From positions 1-64,000 of the forward strand of contig JACRLX010000022.1 in the NCBI GenBank assembly GCA_016235165.1: a stretch of 64,000 nt of DNA, given 5' to 3'. A program made the position numbers and the translations under genes. The stretch's first letter is position 1. Each line of letters opens with the position of its first letter. Source of the stretch: Rhodocyclales bacterium (lineage in GTDB: Bacteria; Pseudomonadota; Gammaproteobacteria; Burkholderiales; Rhodocyclaceae). Positions 41,002 to 53,590 of this stretch are shown here, piece after piece. A model generated the notes under the pieces. The model was not told the DNA's origin. It worked only from the letters and a program-made list of their open reading frames with translations, and searched no databases.

Positions 41002-43485
41002 GTGAGCCGCCCGGCCATCCTTGATTTTTCCGGCTGGGTGCTCAACATTCTGCGCCGGCTGCTGTACCTCGTCACGCGCACCCAGGTCTTCCCCGAGTCC
41101 GCCGGGGCGCTGGGTCTGCGCGCCGACCGTGCGGTGTGCTACGTATTGCACGAGCAGCATCTGGCCAACCTGCTGGTGCTCGATCACGAATGTCGCCGCT
41201 TCGGCCTGCCGCCGGCCCTGCGGCCGCTGCGTGACGATGCCTTCAGCGCGCCGCGCTCGTATTTCTTCCTCTCGCGCAACCTGCGCGGCAACATCGTGCC
41301 CAACCCGCGCATCGACCACGCGGCGATGCTCAAGTCGCTGGTAAAGGCGGCTTTCGCTGATCCGGGGTTCGATGTCCAACTGGTGCCGGTGACCCTGCTC
41401 TGGGGGCGCGAACCGGGCAAGCAGGATTCGGTGCTCAAGGCCTTGTTCGCCGAGACCTGGCAACAGGTCAGCACCTTGCGCCACCTGTTTGCAATCCTGA
41501 TCCACGGCCGCCATACCGTGGTGCGCTTCAACGATCCAATCTCGCTGCGCGAGGCGATCGGCGAAAGTCGCGACGAGTCGCGTGCCTTGCGCAAGCTGGG
41601 TCGCATCCTGCGCGTGCATTTCCGCCGCCAGCGCGAAATGGCCATCGGCCCCGACCTGTCGCACCGCCGCACCCAACTGCACAACCTGGTCACCACGCCG
41701 ACGGTGCGCGAAGCGATCGCCCTCGAAGCGGGCAAGGAGGGCGGCTCATATGCCGAGGCCGCGCGCAAGGCACGCGACTATGCCTACGAGATCGCCTCGG
41801 ACTACACCTATTCTGTGGTACGGGCCTTCGCCTTGTTCCTGACCTGGGTCTGGAACCGGGTCTACAACGGCGTCGAGGTGCATAACTTCGAGCGGGTGAC
41901 CACCGTGGCGCCGGATCACGGCATCATTTATGTGCCCTGCCATCGCAGCCACATCGACTACCTGCTGCTGTCCTACATCATTTTCACGCGCGGCCTGATG
42001 GTCCCGCACATCGCCGCCGGCGCGAACCTCAACCTGCCTGTCGTCGGCTCCATCCTGCGTCGTTCGGGGGCTTTCTTCCTGCGCCGCAAGATCAAGGGCG
42101 ATCCGCTGTACACGGCGGTGTTCCTCGAATACCTGCACATGATGATCGATCGCGGCTTCCCGATCGAATACTTCATCGAGGGTGGCCGCAGCCGCAGCGG
42201 CCGCATGCTGGCGCCCAAGGCCGGCATACTGGCGATGACCGTACAGAGCTTCGTCCGCAGCCGGGCAAGGCCGCTGGTGTTCGTGCCGGTGTACATCGGC
42301 TACGAAAAGCTGATGGAGGGCAAGAGCCATCTCGCCGAACTCAATGGCCGGCCGAAGAAATCCGAGTCCCTGACTGGCTTGATCGGCGCCGCGCGTCTGC
42401 TGCGGCGCAATTTCGGCAAGGTGCATGTGAATTTCGGCAAGCCGCTGCCGCTGGCGGAATTCCTCGATGCCCGCCACCCGTCCTGGCGCGAAGACGAGTT
42501 CGATGTCCAGGCGCCCTGGCTGCGGCGCGCCGTGGATGCGACGGCAACGACATTGGCACGCGACATCAATGCGGTCGCGGTGGTCAATCCGGTGAATCTG
42601 GTTGCGCTCACCCTGCTGTCGACACCCAAGCACGCGGCCGACCTGCAATTGCTGGCGCGCCAGATCGGGCATGTGCAAGCCCTGCTCGCCGACTCGCCCT
42701 GGGCGGCAAGCATCGTCCCCTGCGCTCTTGCGCCGGACGCCGTGATCGACTATGTGATCGGCCTCGACATGATCCAGCGTCACGCCCACCCGCTGGGCGA
42801 CATGGTGCGCGCCGACGAGGTGCAGGCGGCGCTGCTGGCCTACTTCCGCAACAATGTGCTGCACCTGCTGGCCCTGCCCGCCCTGCTGGCCTGCCTGGTT
42901 AGCCATAACCAGAGCCTCAGCCGCGAGCGTGCGCGTGCGGCGATCCGGGGTATCTATGGTCTTCTGGGTGCCGACCTGTTTCTGCCCTGGCAGGGCGAGG
43001 AACTGGATGCCGTGATCGACGGAGCCGAATTGTCCCTGCGTCGGCGCGGCCTGATCGTGGGCGATGGCGGCGACGAGTTGCGCGCACCGCCGCCCAACAG
43101 CCAGGCCGGGCCAGAGCTGAGGCAACTCGGCGAGATCATTCGTCCCACGCTGGAACGCCAGTTCCTCACCCTCGCGCTGTTGCAGCATGCCGGCAGCGGT
43201 ACGTTGACGCGCGCCAGGCTCGAAGAAGATACCCACCTGCTGGCGCAGCGCCTGGCGATGCTCTACGAATTCAACCCGACGGAGTTCTCGGAAAAGCTGT
43301 TGTTTGCGAATGTCATTCGCAGCCTGATCGACGGCGGCCTGCTCGAAATCGATGGCGATGGCCTGTTGCGCTTCGACGAACGCATTACCCAGGCGGTGGC
43401 CCAAACCGAGTTGCTGCTGGCGGCCGAGGTGCGCCATAGCATCGAACTGATCGCCCGCAGCGCACCCGCCGCGACAAACCACTGA
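41002..43485 (+). CDS. plsB: Glycerol-3-phosphate 1-O-acyltransferase
   Basis: 827 aa, IIYVPCHRSHIDYLLLSYIIF ... FIEGGRSRSGRMLAPKAGIL. Confidence 0.95.
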   Translation: MSRPAILDFSGWVLNILRRLLYLVTRTQVFPESAGALGLRADRAVCYVLHEQHLANLLVLDHECRRFGLPPALRPLRDDAFSAPRSYFFLSRNLRGNIVPNPRIDHAAMLKSLVKAAFADPGFDVQLVPVTLLWGREPGKQDSVLKALFAETWQQVSTLRHLFAILIHGRHTVVRFNDPISLREAIGESRDESRALRKLGRILRVHFRRQREMAIGPDLSHRRTQLHNLVTTPTVREAIALEAGKEGGSYAEAARKARDYAYEIASDYTYSVVRAFALFLTWVWNRVYNGVEVHNFERVTTVAPDHGIIYVPCHRSHIDYLLLSYIIFTRGLMVPHIAAGANLNLPVVGSILRRSGAFFLRRKIKGDPLYTAVFLEYLHMMIDRGFPIEYFIEGGRSRSGRMLAPKAGILAMTVQSFVRSRARPLVFVPVYIGYEKLMEGKSHLAELNGRPKKSESLTGLIGAARLLRRNFGKVHVNFGKPLPLAEFLDARHPSWREDEFDVQAPWLRRAVDATATTLARDINAVAVVNPVNLVALTLLSTPKHAADLQLLARQIGHVQALLADSPWAASIVPCALAPDAVIDYVIGLDMIQRHAHPLGDMVRADEVQAALLAYFRNNVLHLLALPALLACLVSHNQSLSRERARAAIRGIYGLLGADLFLPWQGEELDAVIDGAELSLRRRGLIVGDGGDELRAPPPNSQAGPELRQLGEIIRPTLERQFLTLALLQHAGSGTLTRARLEEDTHLLAQRLAMLYEFNPTEFSEKLLFANVIRSLIDGGLLEIDGDGLLRFDERITQAVAQTELLLAAEVRHSIELIARSAPAATNH

Positions 43486-43512
43486 TACGGCCGAAGTCCG
43501 GCACGGAAGGCA

Positions 43513-44589
43513 ATGAAACCCAGCATCCTCGAAAAACTTGAACACCTCAGCGAACGCCTGGCCGAAATCGACGGCCTGCTCGGCGGCGAACAGGCTGCGC
43601 GCGACATGGACAGTTATCGCAAGCTGACCCGTGAACGTTCCGACATCCTGCCGGTGGTCGAGTTGTTCCATGCTTACCGTACCGCCAGCGCCGACTTTTC
43701 CAGTGCCGGAGAGATGCTCGACGATCCGGAGATGAAGGAGCTGGCGCTGGCCGAGCAGGAGGCCGCCAGCGCCGAAATGGCCCGCCTCGACATCGAGCTG
43801 CAACGCGCCCTGCTGCCCAGGAATCCCAACGACGATAAGAACCTGTTTCTCGAAATCCGCGCCGGCACCGGCGGTGACGAATCCGCGCTGTTCGCCGCCG
43901 ATCTGTTCCGCATGTACAGCCGTTATGCCGAACGCAAGCGCTGGAAAGTGGAGATCGTCTCGCGCAGCGAATCCGACCTCGGCGGTTTTCGGGAAATCAT
44001 CGCCCGCGTCGAAGGCGGTGGCGCCTACTCCCGACTCAAGTTCGAATCCGGCGGCCATCGCGTGCAGCGCGTGCCGGTGACCGAAACCCAGGGCCGCATC
44101 CATACCTCGGCCTGTACCGTGGCGGTGATGCCCGAGGCCGACGACCTGGGCGAGGTCGACATCAATCCGGCCGACCTGCGGATCGACACCTTCCGCGCCT
44201 CGGGCGCCGGTGGCCAGCACATCAACAAGACCGATTCCGCGGTCCGCATCACCCACCTGCCGACCGGCATCGTGGTCGAATGCCAGGATGATCGTTCCCA
44301 GCATCGCAACAAGGCGCAAGCCATGTCGGTGCTGGCAGCGCGCATCAACGACGCCAAGCAGCGCGAACAGCAGCAGCAGATCGCCAGCACGCGCAAGAGC
44401 CTGATTGGCTCGGGCGATCGCTCGGAGCGCATCCGTACCTACAACTTCCCGCAAGGGCGGGTGACCGACCACCGCATCAACCTGACGCTGTACAAGATCG
44501 ACAGCATCATGGACGGCGAGCTCGACGAACTGCTGGGTGCACTGACCGCCGAGCATCAGGCCGAGCTGCTGGCGGCCCTGGCGGAATGA
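43513..44589 (+). CDS. prfA: Peptide chain release factor 1
   Basis: [21 protein letters not shown] ... [31 protein letters not shown]. Confidence 0.97.
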   Translation: MKPSILEKLEHLSERLAEIDGLLGGEQAARDMDSYRKLTRERSDILPVVELFHAYRTASADFSSAGEMLDDPEMKELALAEQEAASAEMARLDIELQRALLPRNPNDDKNLFLEIRAGTGGDESALFAADLFRMYSRYAERKRWKVEIVSRSESDLGGFREIIARVEGGGAYSRLKFESGGHRVQRVPVTETQGRIHTSACTVAVMPEADDLGEVDINPADLRIDTFRASGAGGQHINKTDSAVRITHLPTGIVVECQDDRSQHRNKAQAMSVLAARINDAKQREQQQQIASTRKSLIGSGDRSERIRTYNFPQGRVTDHRINLTLYKIDSIMDGELDELLGALTAEHQAELLAALAE

Positions 44590-45479
44590 CCACGGTCGCG
44601 GCGGCGCTGACGGCGGCGCGCGGCAAGCTGCCCGCCGGCGAAGCGCGGCTCCTGCTCGGACATGTTTTGCAACGCCCTGCCGCCTGGCTGCTGGCGCACG
44701 ACGATTTTCCGCTCGGCGAGGATGCGATGCTGGCGTTTGCCTCGCTGGTGGCGCGTCGCGCCGGCGGCGAGCCGGTGGCGTATCTGGTCGGCTATCGCGA
44801 GTTTTTCGGCCGCCGCTTTGCCGTCACTCCGGCGACCTTGATCCCGCGACCGGAAACCGAGCTCCTCGTCGATCTGGCAATCGGCAAAGTCGGCGCCGGC
44901 AGCACGGCGAGCATCCTCGATCTGGGTACCGGCAGCGGTTGCATCGCCATTTCACTGGCCCTGGAACTGCCGGCGGCCCGGCTCACCGGCGTCGATTTCT
45001 CGGCCCTCGCGCTGGAGGTGGCGCGTGCCAATACGCTGGCTCTGGCGGCCGATGTCTGCCTGCGCCAAAGCGACTGGTTTGCCGCGCTCGACGGCGAACG
45101 CTATGACGTGATTGTCGGCAATCCTCCGTATGTCGCCGCCGCCGACCCGCATCTGGGCCGGGGCGACCTGCGCCATGAACCGCTCACGGCACTGGCCAGC
45201 GGCGGCGATGGCCTGGACGCCATCCGGCGCATCGTCGCGACGGCGCCCCGGTTCCTGAAACCCGGTGGTGCACTGCTGCTGGAACACGGCCATGACCAAG
45301 GGCCGACGGTGCGCGAATTGATGATGGCCGCCGGGTTCGGGAAGCTGGCGCAGCACAGGGATCTGGGCGGAATCCCGCGGGTGACGTCGGGTATTTTCGG
45401 CGATGAGACTTCCGGATGCACGAGTGCCGATAGAATTGATGCCGAGGAGCAGGTGCGGCAGCGCAAGGAAAAGCAATGA
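44586..45479 (+). CDS. prmC: Release factor glutamine methyltransferase
   Basis: [16 protein letters not shown]... [20 protein letters not shown] ... [14 protein letters not shown]. Confidence 0.95.
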   Translation: MTTVAAALTAARGKLPAGEARLLLGHVLQRPAAWLLAHDDFPLGEDAMLAFASLVARRAGGEPVAYLVGYREFFGRRFAVTPATLIPRPETELLVDLAIGKVGAGSTASILDLGTGSGCIAISLALELPAARLTGVDFSALALEVARANTLALAADVCLRQSDWFAALDGERYDVIVGNPPYVAAADPHLGRGDLRHEPLTALASGGDGLDAIRRIVATAPRFLKPGGALLLEHGHDQGPTVRELMMAAGFGKLAQHRDLGGIPRVTSGIFGDETSGCTSADRIDAEEQVRQRKEKQ

Positions 45480-45880
45480 AGTGGAACAACAGCTTTGCGA
45501 TCGGGATCGAAACGATCGACGAGCAGCACAAGAAGATTTTCGAGCATTTGCTCGCCATCGAAAACGCCGTCGCCAAGCGTGACCCGTGGCATATCCAGCG
45601 CTTTCTGCTGTCGCAGTTGGCCGACTACATGAAATTCCACCTCGCGGTCGAGGAAGCTTTGCTGGAAATCGTCGGCTACCCCGGGCGGCTTGGCCATAAA
45701 GAGGCGCATTCGCACATTCTGGAGCAGTTGGCCGAGCTTGAGCGTGGCATGAAGGAGAACCCTTCGGCCGACAATCTGGTGCGCTTTTTCGAGAACTGGT
45801 TCCTCAACCACGTGCTGCAAGGCGATCGCGAGTATGTCGTCTACATTCGCAAGGAAATGCCCGCTCTGCTGCGCGCCTGA
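45476..45880 (+). CDS. Bacteriohemerythrin
   Basis: [25 protein letters not shown] ... HLAVEEALL ... HKEAHSHIL. Confidence 0.93.
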   Translation: MKWNNSFAIGIETIDEQHKKIFEHLLAIENAVAKRDPWHIQRFLLSQLADYMKFHLAVEEALLEIVGYPGRLGHKEAHSHILEQLAELERGMKENPSADNLVRFFENWFLNHVLQGDREYVVYIRKEMPALLRA

Positions 45881-45904
45881 GGTGGATGGCGCGGGATTGG
45901 AAAA

Positions 45905-45935
45905 GCAAAAAGGCCCGGAATTCCGGACCTTTTGC
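45905..45935. terminator. Bidirectional terminator between bacteriohemerythrin and cytochrome c4
   Basis: gcaaaaaggcccggaattccggaccttttgc. Confidence 0.85.
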
Positions 45936-45952
45936 TTGCAGCGGGACTGAAA

Positions 45953-46594
45953 TTAACGCAGGCCGGCGATGTAATCCGACACCGCCTTGATTTCCGCGTC
46001 GGTCATCTTGATGGCGACCATGCGCATCATCTTGTTCGGGTCGTTGGCGCGGACGCCGTCGCGAAAGGCCTTGAGCTGGGCTTCGGTGTACTCGGCAAAC
46101 TGGCCGCCGATGCGCGGGTACTGTGCCGGGATGCCGGCGCCGGCCGGGCCGTGGCAGGCGGCGCAGGCGGGCAGGCCCTTGGCCTGGTCGCCACCGCGAT
46201 ACAGCTTCTGGCCGAATTCGACGGTGTCGCGATTTTTCGCGGTTTCGCCCTTTTGCGATTGCGCCGCGAAGTAGGCGGCGATGTCGCGCATCTGGCCTTC
46301 GTCGAAGGCGGCGATCATGCCATTCATGATGGCGCTGACACGTTCCGGCTGCTTGCCGTCGGCCGCCTTGAAGTTCTTCATTTGCTTCAGCAGGTACTCG
46401 GGATGCTGACCGGCCAGTTTCGGGTTGGCGGCGAGCTGGCTGTTGCCGTCGGCGCCGTGGCAGGCGCCGCATACAGTGGCGGCGATCGGCTGGCCGCGGG
46501 CGGCATCGCCTTTCGGCGCGGCCTTGGCCGCGTCGGCGGCCTGGACGCCGAAAGCTGTCAGCGCGCAAAGCAGGGCTAGCAGGGAACGCTTCAT
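45953..46594 (-). CDS. Diheme cytochrome c4-type
   Basis: signal peptide, two CxxCH (CGACH, CAACH). Confidence 0.92.
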   Translation of the reverse strand: MKRSLLALLCALTAFGVQAADAAKAAPKGDAARGQPIAATVCGACHGADGNSQLAANPKLAGQHPEYLLKQMKNFKAADGKQPERVSAIMNGMIAAFDEGQMRDIAAYFAAQSQKGETAKNRDTVEFGQKLYRGGDQAKGLPACAACHGPAGAGIPAQYPRIGGQFAEYTEAQLKAFRDGVRANDPNKMMRMVAIKMTDAEIKAVSDYIAGLR

Positions 46595-46709
46595 GGGGAA
46601 AACTCCTCGGAACGCCGGGATTCAGAATTTGGAAACCTGATATTCTATCCCAGCTCGACCGAATCTCCACGTCGGCCATTGATGGAGGCGCGCTTCAGGT
46701 ATCCGGTTC

Positions 46710-47327
46710 ATGTCCGTCTTTCGCCACGCCGCTTTCGAGATTTCCGTCGCCAAACCCGATGGCCTGCCCCCGGCCGAAGCCCCCGAAATCGCTTTTGCCG
46801 GGCGCTCGAACGCCGGTAAATCGAGTGCGATCAATACCCTGGTGGGGCATACCCGGCTAGCCTACGTCTCCAAGACGCCGGGGCGCACGCAGCTGATCAA
46901 CCTGTTTCGCCTGAAGAACGGCGCTGCCCTGGTCGATCTGCCGGGTTATGGCTTTGCCCAGGTTCCGCTTGCGGTGCGCCTGCAATGGCAGGGTTTGCTG
47001 GAACACTACCTGATCCGGCGTCCGAACCTGGTCGGGCTGGTGCTGATCATGGATGCGCGCCGGCCGCTGACCGAGCTGGACCGCAAGATGATCGACTGGT
47101 TCGCGCCAACCGGCCGGCCTATCCACTGTCTGCTGACCAAATCAGACAAGCTTACCCGTCAGGAACAGGCCAAGACCCTGCGTGAAACCCGCAGTACCCT
47201 GGCCGAACATGGCGCGCAGATTACGGTGCAGATGTTTTCCAGCCTGAAAAAGACCGGGGTCGACGAGGCCGAAGCATCGATAGCCAACTGGTTGAGCAAG
47301 GACGGACCTGTCGTTTCGGCTAGCTGA
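46710..47327 (+). CDS. engB: Ribosome biogenesis GTPase YihA/YsxC
   Basis: EIAFAGRSNAGKSSAINTLVGHTRLAYVSKTPGRTQLINLF ... LVDLPGYGFAQ. Confidence 0.95.
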   Translation: MSVFRHAAFEISVAKPDGLPPAEAPEIAFAGRSNAGKSSAINTLVGHTRLAYVSKTPGRTQLINLFRLKNGAALVDLPGYGFAQVPLAVRLQWQGLLEHYLIRRPNLVGLVLIMDARRPLTELDRKMIDWFAPTGRPIHCLLTKSDKLTRQEQAKTLRETRSTLAEHGAQITVQMFSSLKKTGVDEAEASIANWLSKDGPVVSAS

Positions 47328-47419
47328 TGCCGTCAGCCTGATCGCCCGCTGTCCCGAATGGCGGGTTGGGCGATAGCCTTATAATTTGCCCGACGGGCTC
47401 TTGGCGAGGCCAAATAAAA

Positions 47420-47527
47420 GCCCTCGACCAAAGGGGGAAGGCCGAGGGCAAAACACCTTGAAGAATTCAAGGCACCCGCTCAGGGAGGTGAAGCGGGAGG
47501 TGGCGCAAACGAGAATCGTTCGCCACC
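47420..47527 (+). ncRNA. Candidate structured RNA/5' leader upstream of hemB, four consecutive hairpins
   Basis: Stems: gccctcg/cgagggc, ccttgaa/ttcaagg, cccgct/agcggg, ggtggcg(ca)aacga-gaa-tcgttcgccacc; TATAAT at 47380-47385. Confidence 0.45.
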
Positions 47528-47545
47528 ACCTGATAACTATGATAA

Positions 47546-48610
<1,065 letters not shown>

Positions 48611-48614
48611 TTTC

Positions 48615-50243
48615 TTGAGGTTTCCGGCGCAGTTTCTGCTTCTCGGTTTCGATACCTTCATCCGGCGGCCGGCGTGGTGGCCGCTTTTGATCCTGTTCTG
48701 GGGTCTGGTCACCGTGGCATCCTACGCTTGGCATATCCATGAATTGGAGCAGCATGCCTACGCGATGGCGGCAGCGCGCGGCAGGCTGGTATTCGAGATG
48801 CTCGAAACCACCCGCCTCTGGGCCGCGAACCACGGCGGCGTGTATGCTCCGGTAAGCCCCTGGAACCCTCCCAACCCCTGGCTGGATGTGCCGGACAAGA
48901 CCATCACCACGCCCTCCGGCGTGCTGCTGACGATGATCAATCCCGCCTACATGACGCGTCAGCTCAACGAACTGATCGGTTCGGAGCGTGACATGCGGGT
49001 GCGCCAGACCAGTCTTGACCCAATCAATCCGGGAAACCGGCCCGATCCCTGGGAACGCGAATCGCTCGAAGGCTTCGCGACCAGCCGTACCGAACGGATA
49101 TCAATAGTCGGCACCGGCGCCACGGCGAGTTTCAGGTACATGGCGCCGCTCGAAGTCCGGGAGCCCTGCATCGTTTGTCACGTCAAACAGAACTACACGC
49201 TGGGGACCGTGAGCGGCGGCATCAGCGTCAGCTTCCCCGCCGGTTACATCTACGCCATCATCAATGCGCAAAAGCGCGGCTTCATGATCATTCACATCGC
49301 GGTGTTTGCCATTTTCGCCTTGCTCGCCTGGGGCAGCCTGCTGATGACGCGGCGCAACGTGCTGGCGCTGGAAGCCGTACGCGGCGATCTGGTCGAGAGC
49401 GAGAAGATGGCCTCGCTGGGGCGCATGGTTGCCGGTTTCGCTCACGAAGTGAACACGCCAGTCGGCGTAGCCGTGGGCGCGGCCTCGCAATCGCGGGAAC
49501 TTGTTGCCGAAATCGGACGCCTGATCGATCAGCCGGAAGTCAGCGAGGACGACCTGCGCCAGCGCATGCAAATGCTCGACGAGGCTTCGAGCCTGATACT
49601 GGGGAACCTCAGGCGTGCCGCCGCCATGGTGCAGAGTTTCAAGCGTACGGCGGTCGATCAGACTTCGGAGGCCGAGCGCGAGTTCGACCTCGCGGAAGTC
49701 ATCGATGACGTACTGAAGTCCCTGAAGGGAACCTTCAAGAACACGCAGATCAGGATCATCGTCGACTGTCCGCCGCAGATCCGCGTCTACGGCTCGGCTG
49801 GCGCGCTGGCACAACTGCTGACCAATCTGCTGCAGAACGCCCACCTCCACGCCTTCGAAGATGGCGGCAGATCGGGCGCCGTCCACATCCGCGCGCGAAT
49901 CGCCAACAACCAGGTTTGCATCGAATTCGGCGATGACGGGATCGGTATGGACGAGGCAACGCTGCGGCGTGCTTTCGAGCCTTTTTTTACCACGCGCCGT
50001 GGGTCCGGCGGCAGCGGTTTGGGCTTGTACATCGCCTACAATATGGTGACACAAGGACTGGGCGGAACCATCAGTTGTACCAGCCGAAGAGGAAAGGGAG
50101 CCCGGTTCACCATCGAGTTTCCCCAGCGCAGCGCCGTTCGGGAGGCGGCGAGCAATGAAGATCATCCGCAAACTGCCGGGCGCAAACCACCCCGGCGTGG
50201 CCAGGCCGCGAGTCAGTCCCTGGAAGATCCTGGTGGTGGATGA
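48615..50243 (+). CDS. Sensor histidine kinase with DUF3365-like c-heme sensor domain
   Basis: periplasmic CIVCH motif (REPCIVCHVKQNYTLGTVSGGISVSFPA), TM helix, FAHEVNTPVGVAVGAASQ H-box, HATPase G-boxes. Confidence 0.88.
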   Translation: MRFPAQFLLLGFDTFIRRPAWWPLLILFWGLVTVASYAWHIHELEQHAYAMAAARGRLVFEMLETTRLWAANHGGVYAPVSPWNPPNPWLDVPDKTITTPSGVLLTMINPAYMTRQLNELIGSERDMRVRQTSLDPINPGNRPDPWERESLEGFATSRTERISIVGTGATASFRYMAPLEVREPCIVCHVKQNYTLGTVSGGISVSFPAGYIYAIINAQKRGFMIIHIAVFAIFALLAWGSLLMTRRNVLALEAVRGDLVESEKMASLGRMVAGFAHEVNTPVGVAVGAASQSRELVAEIGRLIDQPEVSEDDLRQRMQMLDEASSLILGNLRRAAAMVQSFKRTAVDQTSEAEREFDLAEVIDDVLKSLKGTFKNTQIRIIVDCPPQIRVYGSAGALAQLLTNLLQNAHLHAFEDGGRSGAVHIRARIANNQVCIEFGDDGIGMDEATLRRAFEPFFTTRRGSGGSGLGLYIAYNMVTQGLGGTISCTSRRGKGARFTIEFPQRSAVREAASNEDHPQTAGRKPPRRGQAASQSLEDPGGG

Positions 50244-51768
50244 CGAGCCGGATGTGCGTCAACTGACTGCACTCAACTTGCGCGGCTTCGAATTCGCCAG
50301 CCGCCCCTTGCTCTTGATCGAGGCCGGTTCGGTGGCCGAAGCCGAACGCTTGCTGCGCAAGGAAACGGATGTCGCGGTGGCCCTGATCGATGTCGTGATG
50401 GAAGCCGATGACGCTGGGCTGCGACTGGTTTCGTTCATCCGCAGCGAGCTTGGCAATGCCATGATGCGGCTGGTGATTCGTACCGGCCAGCCGGGCTTGG
50501 CGCCTGAGCGCTATGTGATCGACAATTTCGATATTGACGACTACAAGGACAAGACCGAACTCACAGCGCAAAAGCTCTACACCACGGTGCGCTCGGCACT
50601 GAAGAGCTATCGTGACCTGCAGACCATCGAAGTCAATCGCCTCGGCCTGCGGCGCATTCTCGACGTCACCCCCGAACTCTACAATCTGGACCGCCATCAG
50701 CTCGAAGACTATTTTCGCGGCCTGCTGCTGCAGATCATCGGTTTTTGCAAGCTGGGAGGGTCGGCGCTGATCTCGACCATTGACGGCTTGATGGCGACGA
50801 TCGAAGGCGAACAAATCAGGATTCGTGCCGGAACCGGCGATCTCGACGACGTGCCGGGGAACGAAGTGCGCCGCCGCGAGATTGTCGAATTGTGCTCGCA
50901 GGCCATGCTGACCCAGGAAGCGCCGAGCAGACTGCGCAGTGGCTCGATGACCGTTCCGCTGAGAAGCCGCGACAAGACCTTCGGCTTCGTCTACCTCGAG
51001 GCGGGCGAGTGCCTCAGCGCGGTCGACGGGGAGCTGATCCAGATCATGGCCAATCAATGCGCTGCCGCGATACACAATTTCTACCTGCACCGCCGCCTCG
51101 AGAAATCCTATGACGAAGCCATTGACATGCTGGGCGAAGTCGCCGAGTTCAAGGACAACACCACGGGGCAGCATATTCACCGCATCGAGGAATACACCCG
51201 CAGGTTGGCCCTCGAACTGGGCCTGGATGCGGACACCGCCGCCGCCTACGCCCAGGCCAGCCGCCTTCATGACGTCGGCAAGGTCGGTATCCCGGACAAT
51301 ATCCTGGCGAAGCCGGAGGCCCTGACCAGCCATGAGTTCGCCGTGATGCAGACGCATCCGCGCATTGGCGAAGCAATCCTGATCCATAGCTCGTCGCTGA
51401 CGCTGGCGCGTTCGGTTGCGCTTACGCATCACGAGCGCTGGAACGGTGCTGGCTATCCCGATGGACTCAAGGGGGAGGAAATCCCGCTCGAATCGCGCAT
51501 CGTCGCCGTGGTGGATGTCTTCGACGCGCTCACCAGCGACCGTCCCTACAAGGAAGCCTGGGAGCCGGAGCGGGCGGTTGAACTGCTGCGGAAGGAATCC
51601 GGGGGCCATTTCGACCCGCGTGTGGCGGACGCCTTCCTGCGTCTCTACGCCTCCGGCGCGCTGGATGATCTGATCGCCAGTTCCCAGGCCGAGAATTCGC
51701 TCGCCGCCAGGTCTAGGCGCGCAGAATCGGCCACTGCGCCGTCCATCCGGCCAGCGGATCGTCCTTGA
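50155..51768 (+). CDS. Response regulator with DUF3369-like region and HD-GYP phosphodiesterase domain
   Basis: ILVVDDEPDVRQLTALNL ... HIHRIEEYTRRLALELGL ... RLHDVGKVGIPDNILAKP ... HHERWNGAGYPDGLKGEEIPLESRIVAVVDVFDALTSDRPYK. Confidence 0.92.
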   Translation: MKIIRKLPGANHPGVARPRVSPWKILVVDDEPDVRQLTALNLRGFEFASRPLLLIEAGSVAEAERLLRKETDVAVALIDVVMEADDAGLRLVSFIRSELGNAMMRLVIRTGQPGLAPERYVIDNFDIDDYKDKTELTAQKLYTTVRSALKSYRDLQTIEVNRLGLRRILDVTPELYNLDRHQLEDYFRGLLLQIIGFCKLGGSALISTIDGLMATIEGEQIRIRAGTGDLDDVPGNEVRRREIVELCSQAMLTQEAPSRLRSGSMTVPLRSRDKTFGFVYLEAGECLSAVDGELIQIMANQCAAAIHNFYLHRRLEKSYDEAIDMLGEVAEFKDNTTGQHIHRIEEYTRRLALELGLDADTAAAYAQASRLHDVGKVGIPDNILAKPEALTSHEFAVMQTHPRIGEAILIHSSSLTLARSVALTHHERWNGAGYPDGLKGEEIPLESRIVAVVDVFDALTSDRPYKEAWEPERAVELLRKESGGHFDPRVADAFLRLYASGALDDLIASSQAENSLAARSRRAESATAPSIRPADRP

Positions 51769-52300
51769 AACCGCTCTTGACGAAACGCTGCCAGCGTCCC
51801 AGCGCATAGCAGACCAGCAGGTTGGCGTGGGCACCGAAGTCGTGCTCGGCAGAAAGCGCGCCCTGCGCCGCGGCCACCTTGAGCGCTTGTTTGAGCGTGG
51901 TGTCGATGCGGTCGAGCAACTGGTTTATGCGCAACTGCAGGCGTGGGTTCTCATGGACCAGTGCGTCCCCGACCAGGACGCGTGTCAGCCCGCGATTTTT
52001 TTGCGCGAACCGGAGCAGCGACGCGACGATGGCTTCGGCCTGCTTGAGTCCTGACTCCTCGCCAGTCTCGATCTGGTTGATCACCGAGAACACCCCGGTC
52101 TCGATGAACTCGATCAGGCCTTCGTACATCTGCGCCTTGCTGGCGAAGTGGCGATAAAGGGCCGCTTCGGATACCTGCAACTGCTTGGCCAGCAGCGCAG
52201 TGGTGACTTTTTCCGCTGCCGGGCGTTCCAGCATCTCGGCGATGGTTTGCAGGATCAGCAGTTTTTTTTCGCCGACCTTGGCAGCCCGTTCGTCGTTCAT
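51713..52300 (-). CDS. slmA: Nucleoid occlusion factor SlmA (TetR-like)
   Basis: EKKLLILQTIAEMLERPAAEKVTTALLAKQLQVSEAALYRHFASKAQMYEGLIEFIE. Confidence 0.95.
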   Translation of the reverse strand: MNDERAAKVGEKKLLILQTIAEMLERPAAEKVTTALLAKQLQVSEAALYRHFASKAQMYEGLIEFIETGVFSVINQIETGEESGLKQAEAIVASLLRFAQKNRGLTRVLVGDALVHENPRLQLRINQLLDRIDTTLKQALKVAAAQGALSAEHDFGAHANLLVCYALGRWQRFVKSGFKDDPLAGWTAQWPILRA

Positions 52301-52322
52301 CGCGTCCTCCTCGTGCTGGCGT

Positions 52323-53222
<900 letters not shown>

Positions 53223-53275
53223 TTAGTGGTAACTCCGCCCATTCTACCGAGAGCCCGGCGTTGCGCCAGAATGAA

Positions 53276-53298
53276 AAGGCCGGGAAGCTCCCGGCCTT
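53276..53298 (-). terminator. Orphan perfect-palindrome terminator (minus-strand T-tract)
   Basis: aaggccgggaagctcccggcctt, minus strand continues TTCATT; no annotated minus gene upstream of it. Confidence 0.6.
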
Positions 53299-53389
53299 GA
53301 GGTCTTGAGAATGCAAGTCCCATTTGAGCATGCCGCCCGCAAGGGGAAGAAGGCAACAGTTTGTAATCGTCGCGCCAACGCATAGCGAT

Positions 53390-53463
53390 TTCCTATTCAT
53401 CAAATCGGAAAATCGTCTTGGACAATCCATTTTTGATCCAACAAAATTGAATCATCAAGGTTT
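53390..53463. promoter_or_regulatory. Copy 1 of shared regulatory element (predicted LysR site plus promoter) upstream of cbiM-cynS
   Basis: ttcctattc-N5-atcggaaaatcgtcttggacaa-N15-acaaaatt..., ungapped match to 57698-57771. Confidence 0.85.
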
Positions 53464-53590
53464 AAAGCGTTGACGCGATGGGGCTCTCGTTTCTGGCAAG
53501 CCGGCGCCAGGCAATCGATTCGTAGTCTGTAAATGTCGCTGCCGTAAGCACGGCGGTATTGTTGCACTGCACTCAAGAGGAGAAGCAAGC

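Noticed and set aside
39676-44556. Long minus-strand ORFs (668 and 936 aa) opposite hemA/plsB/prfA
   Set aside because: Antisense to three well-supported genes; composition typical of mirror ORFs.
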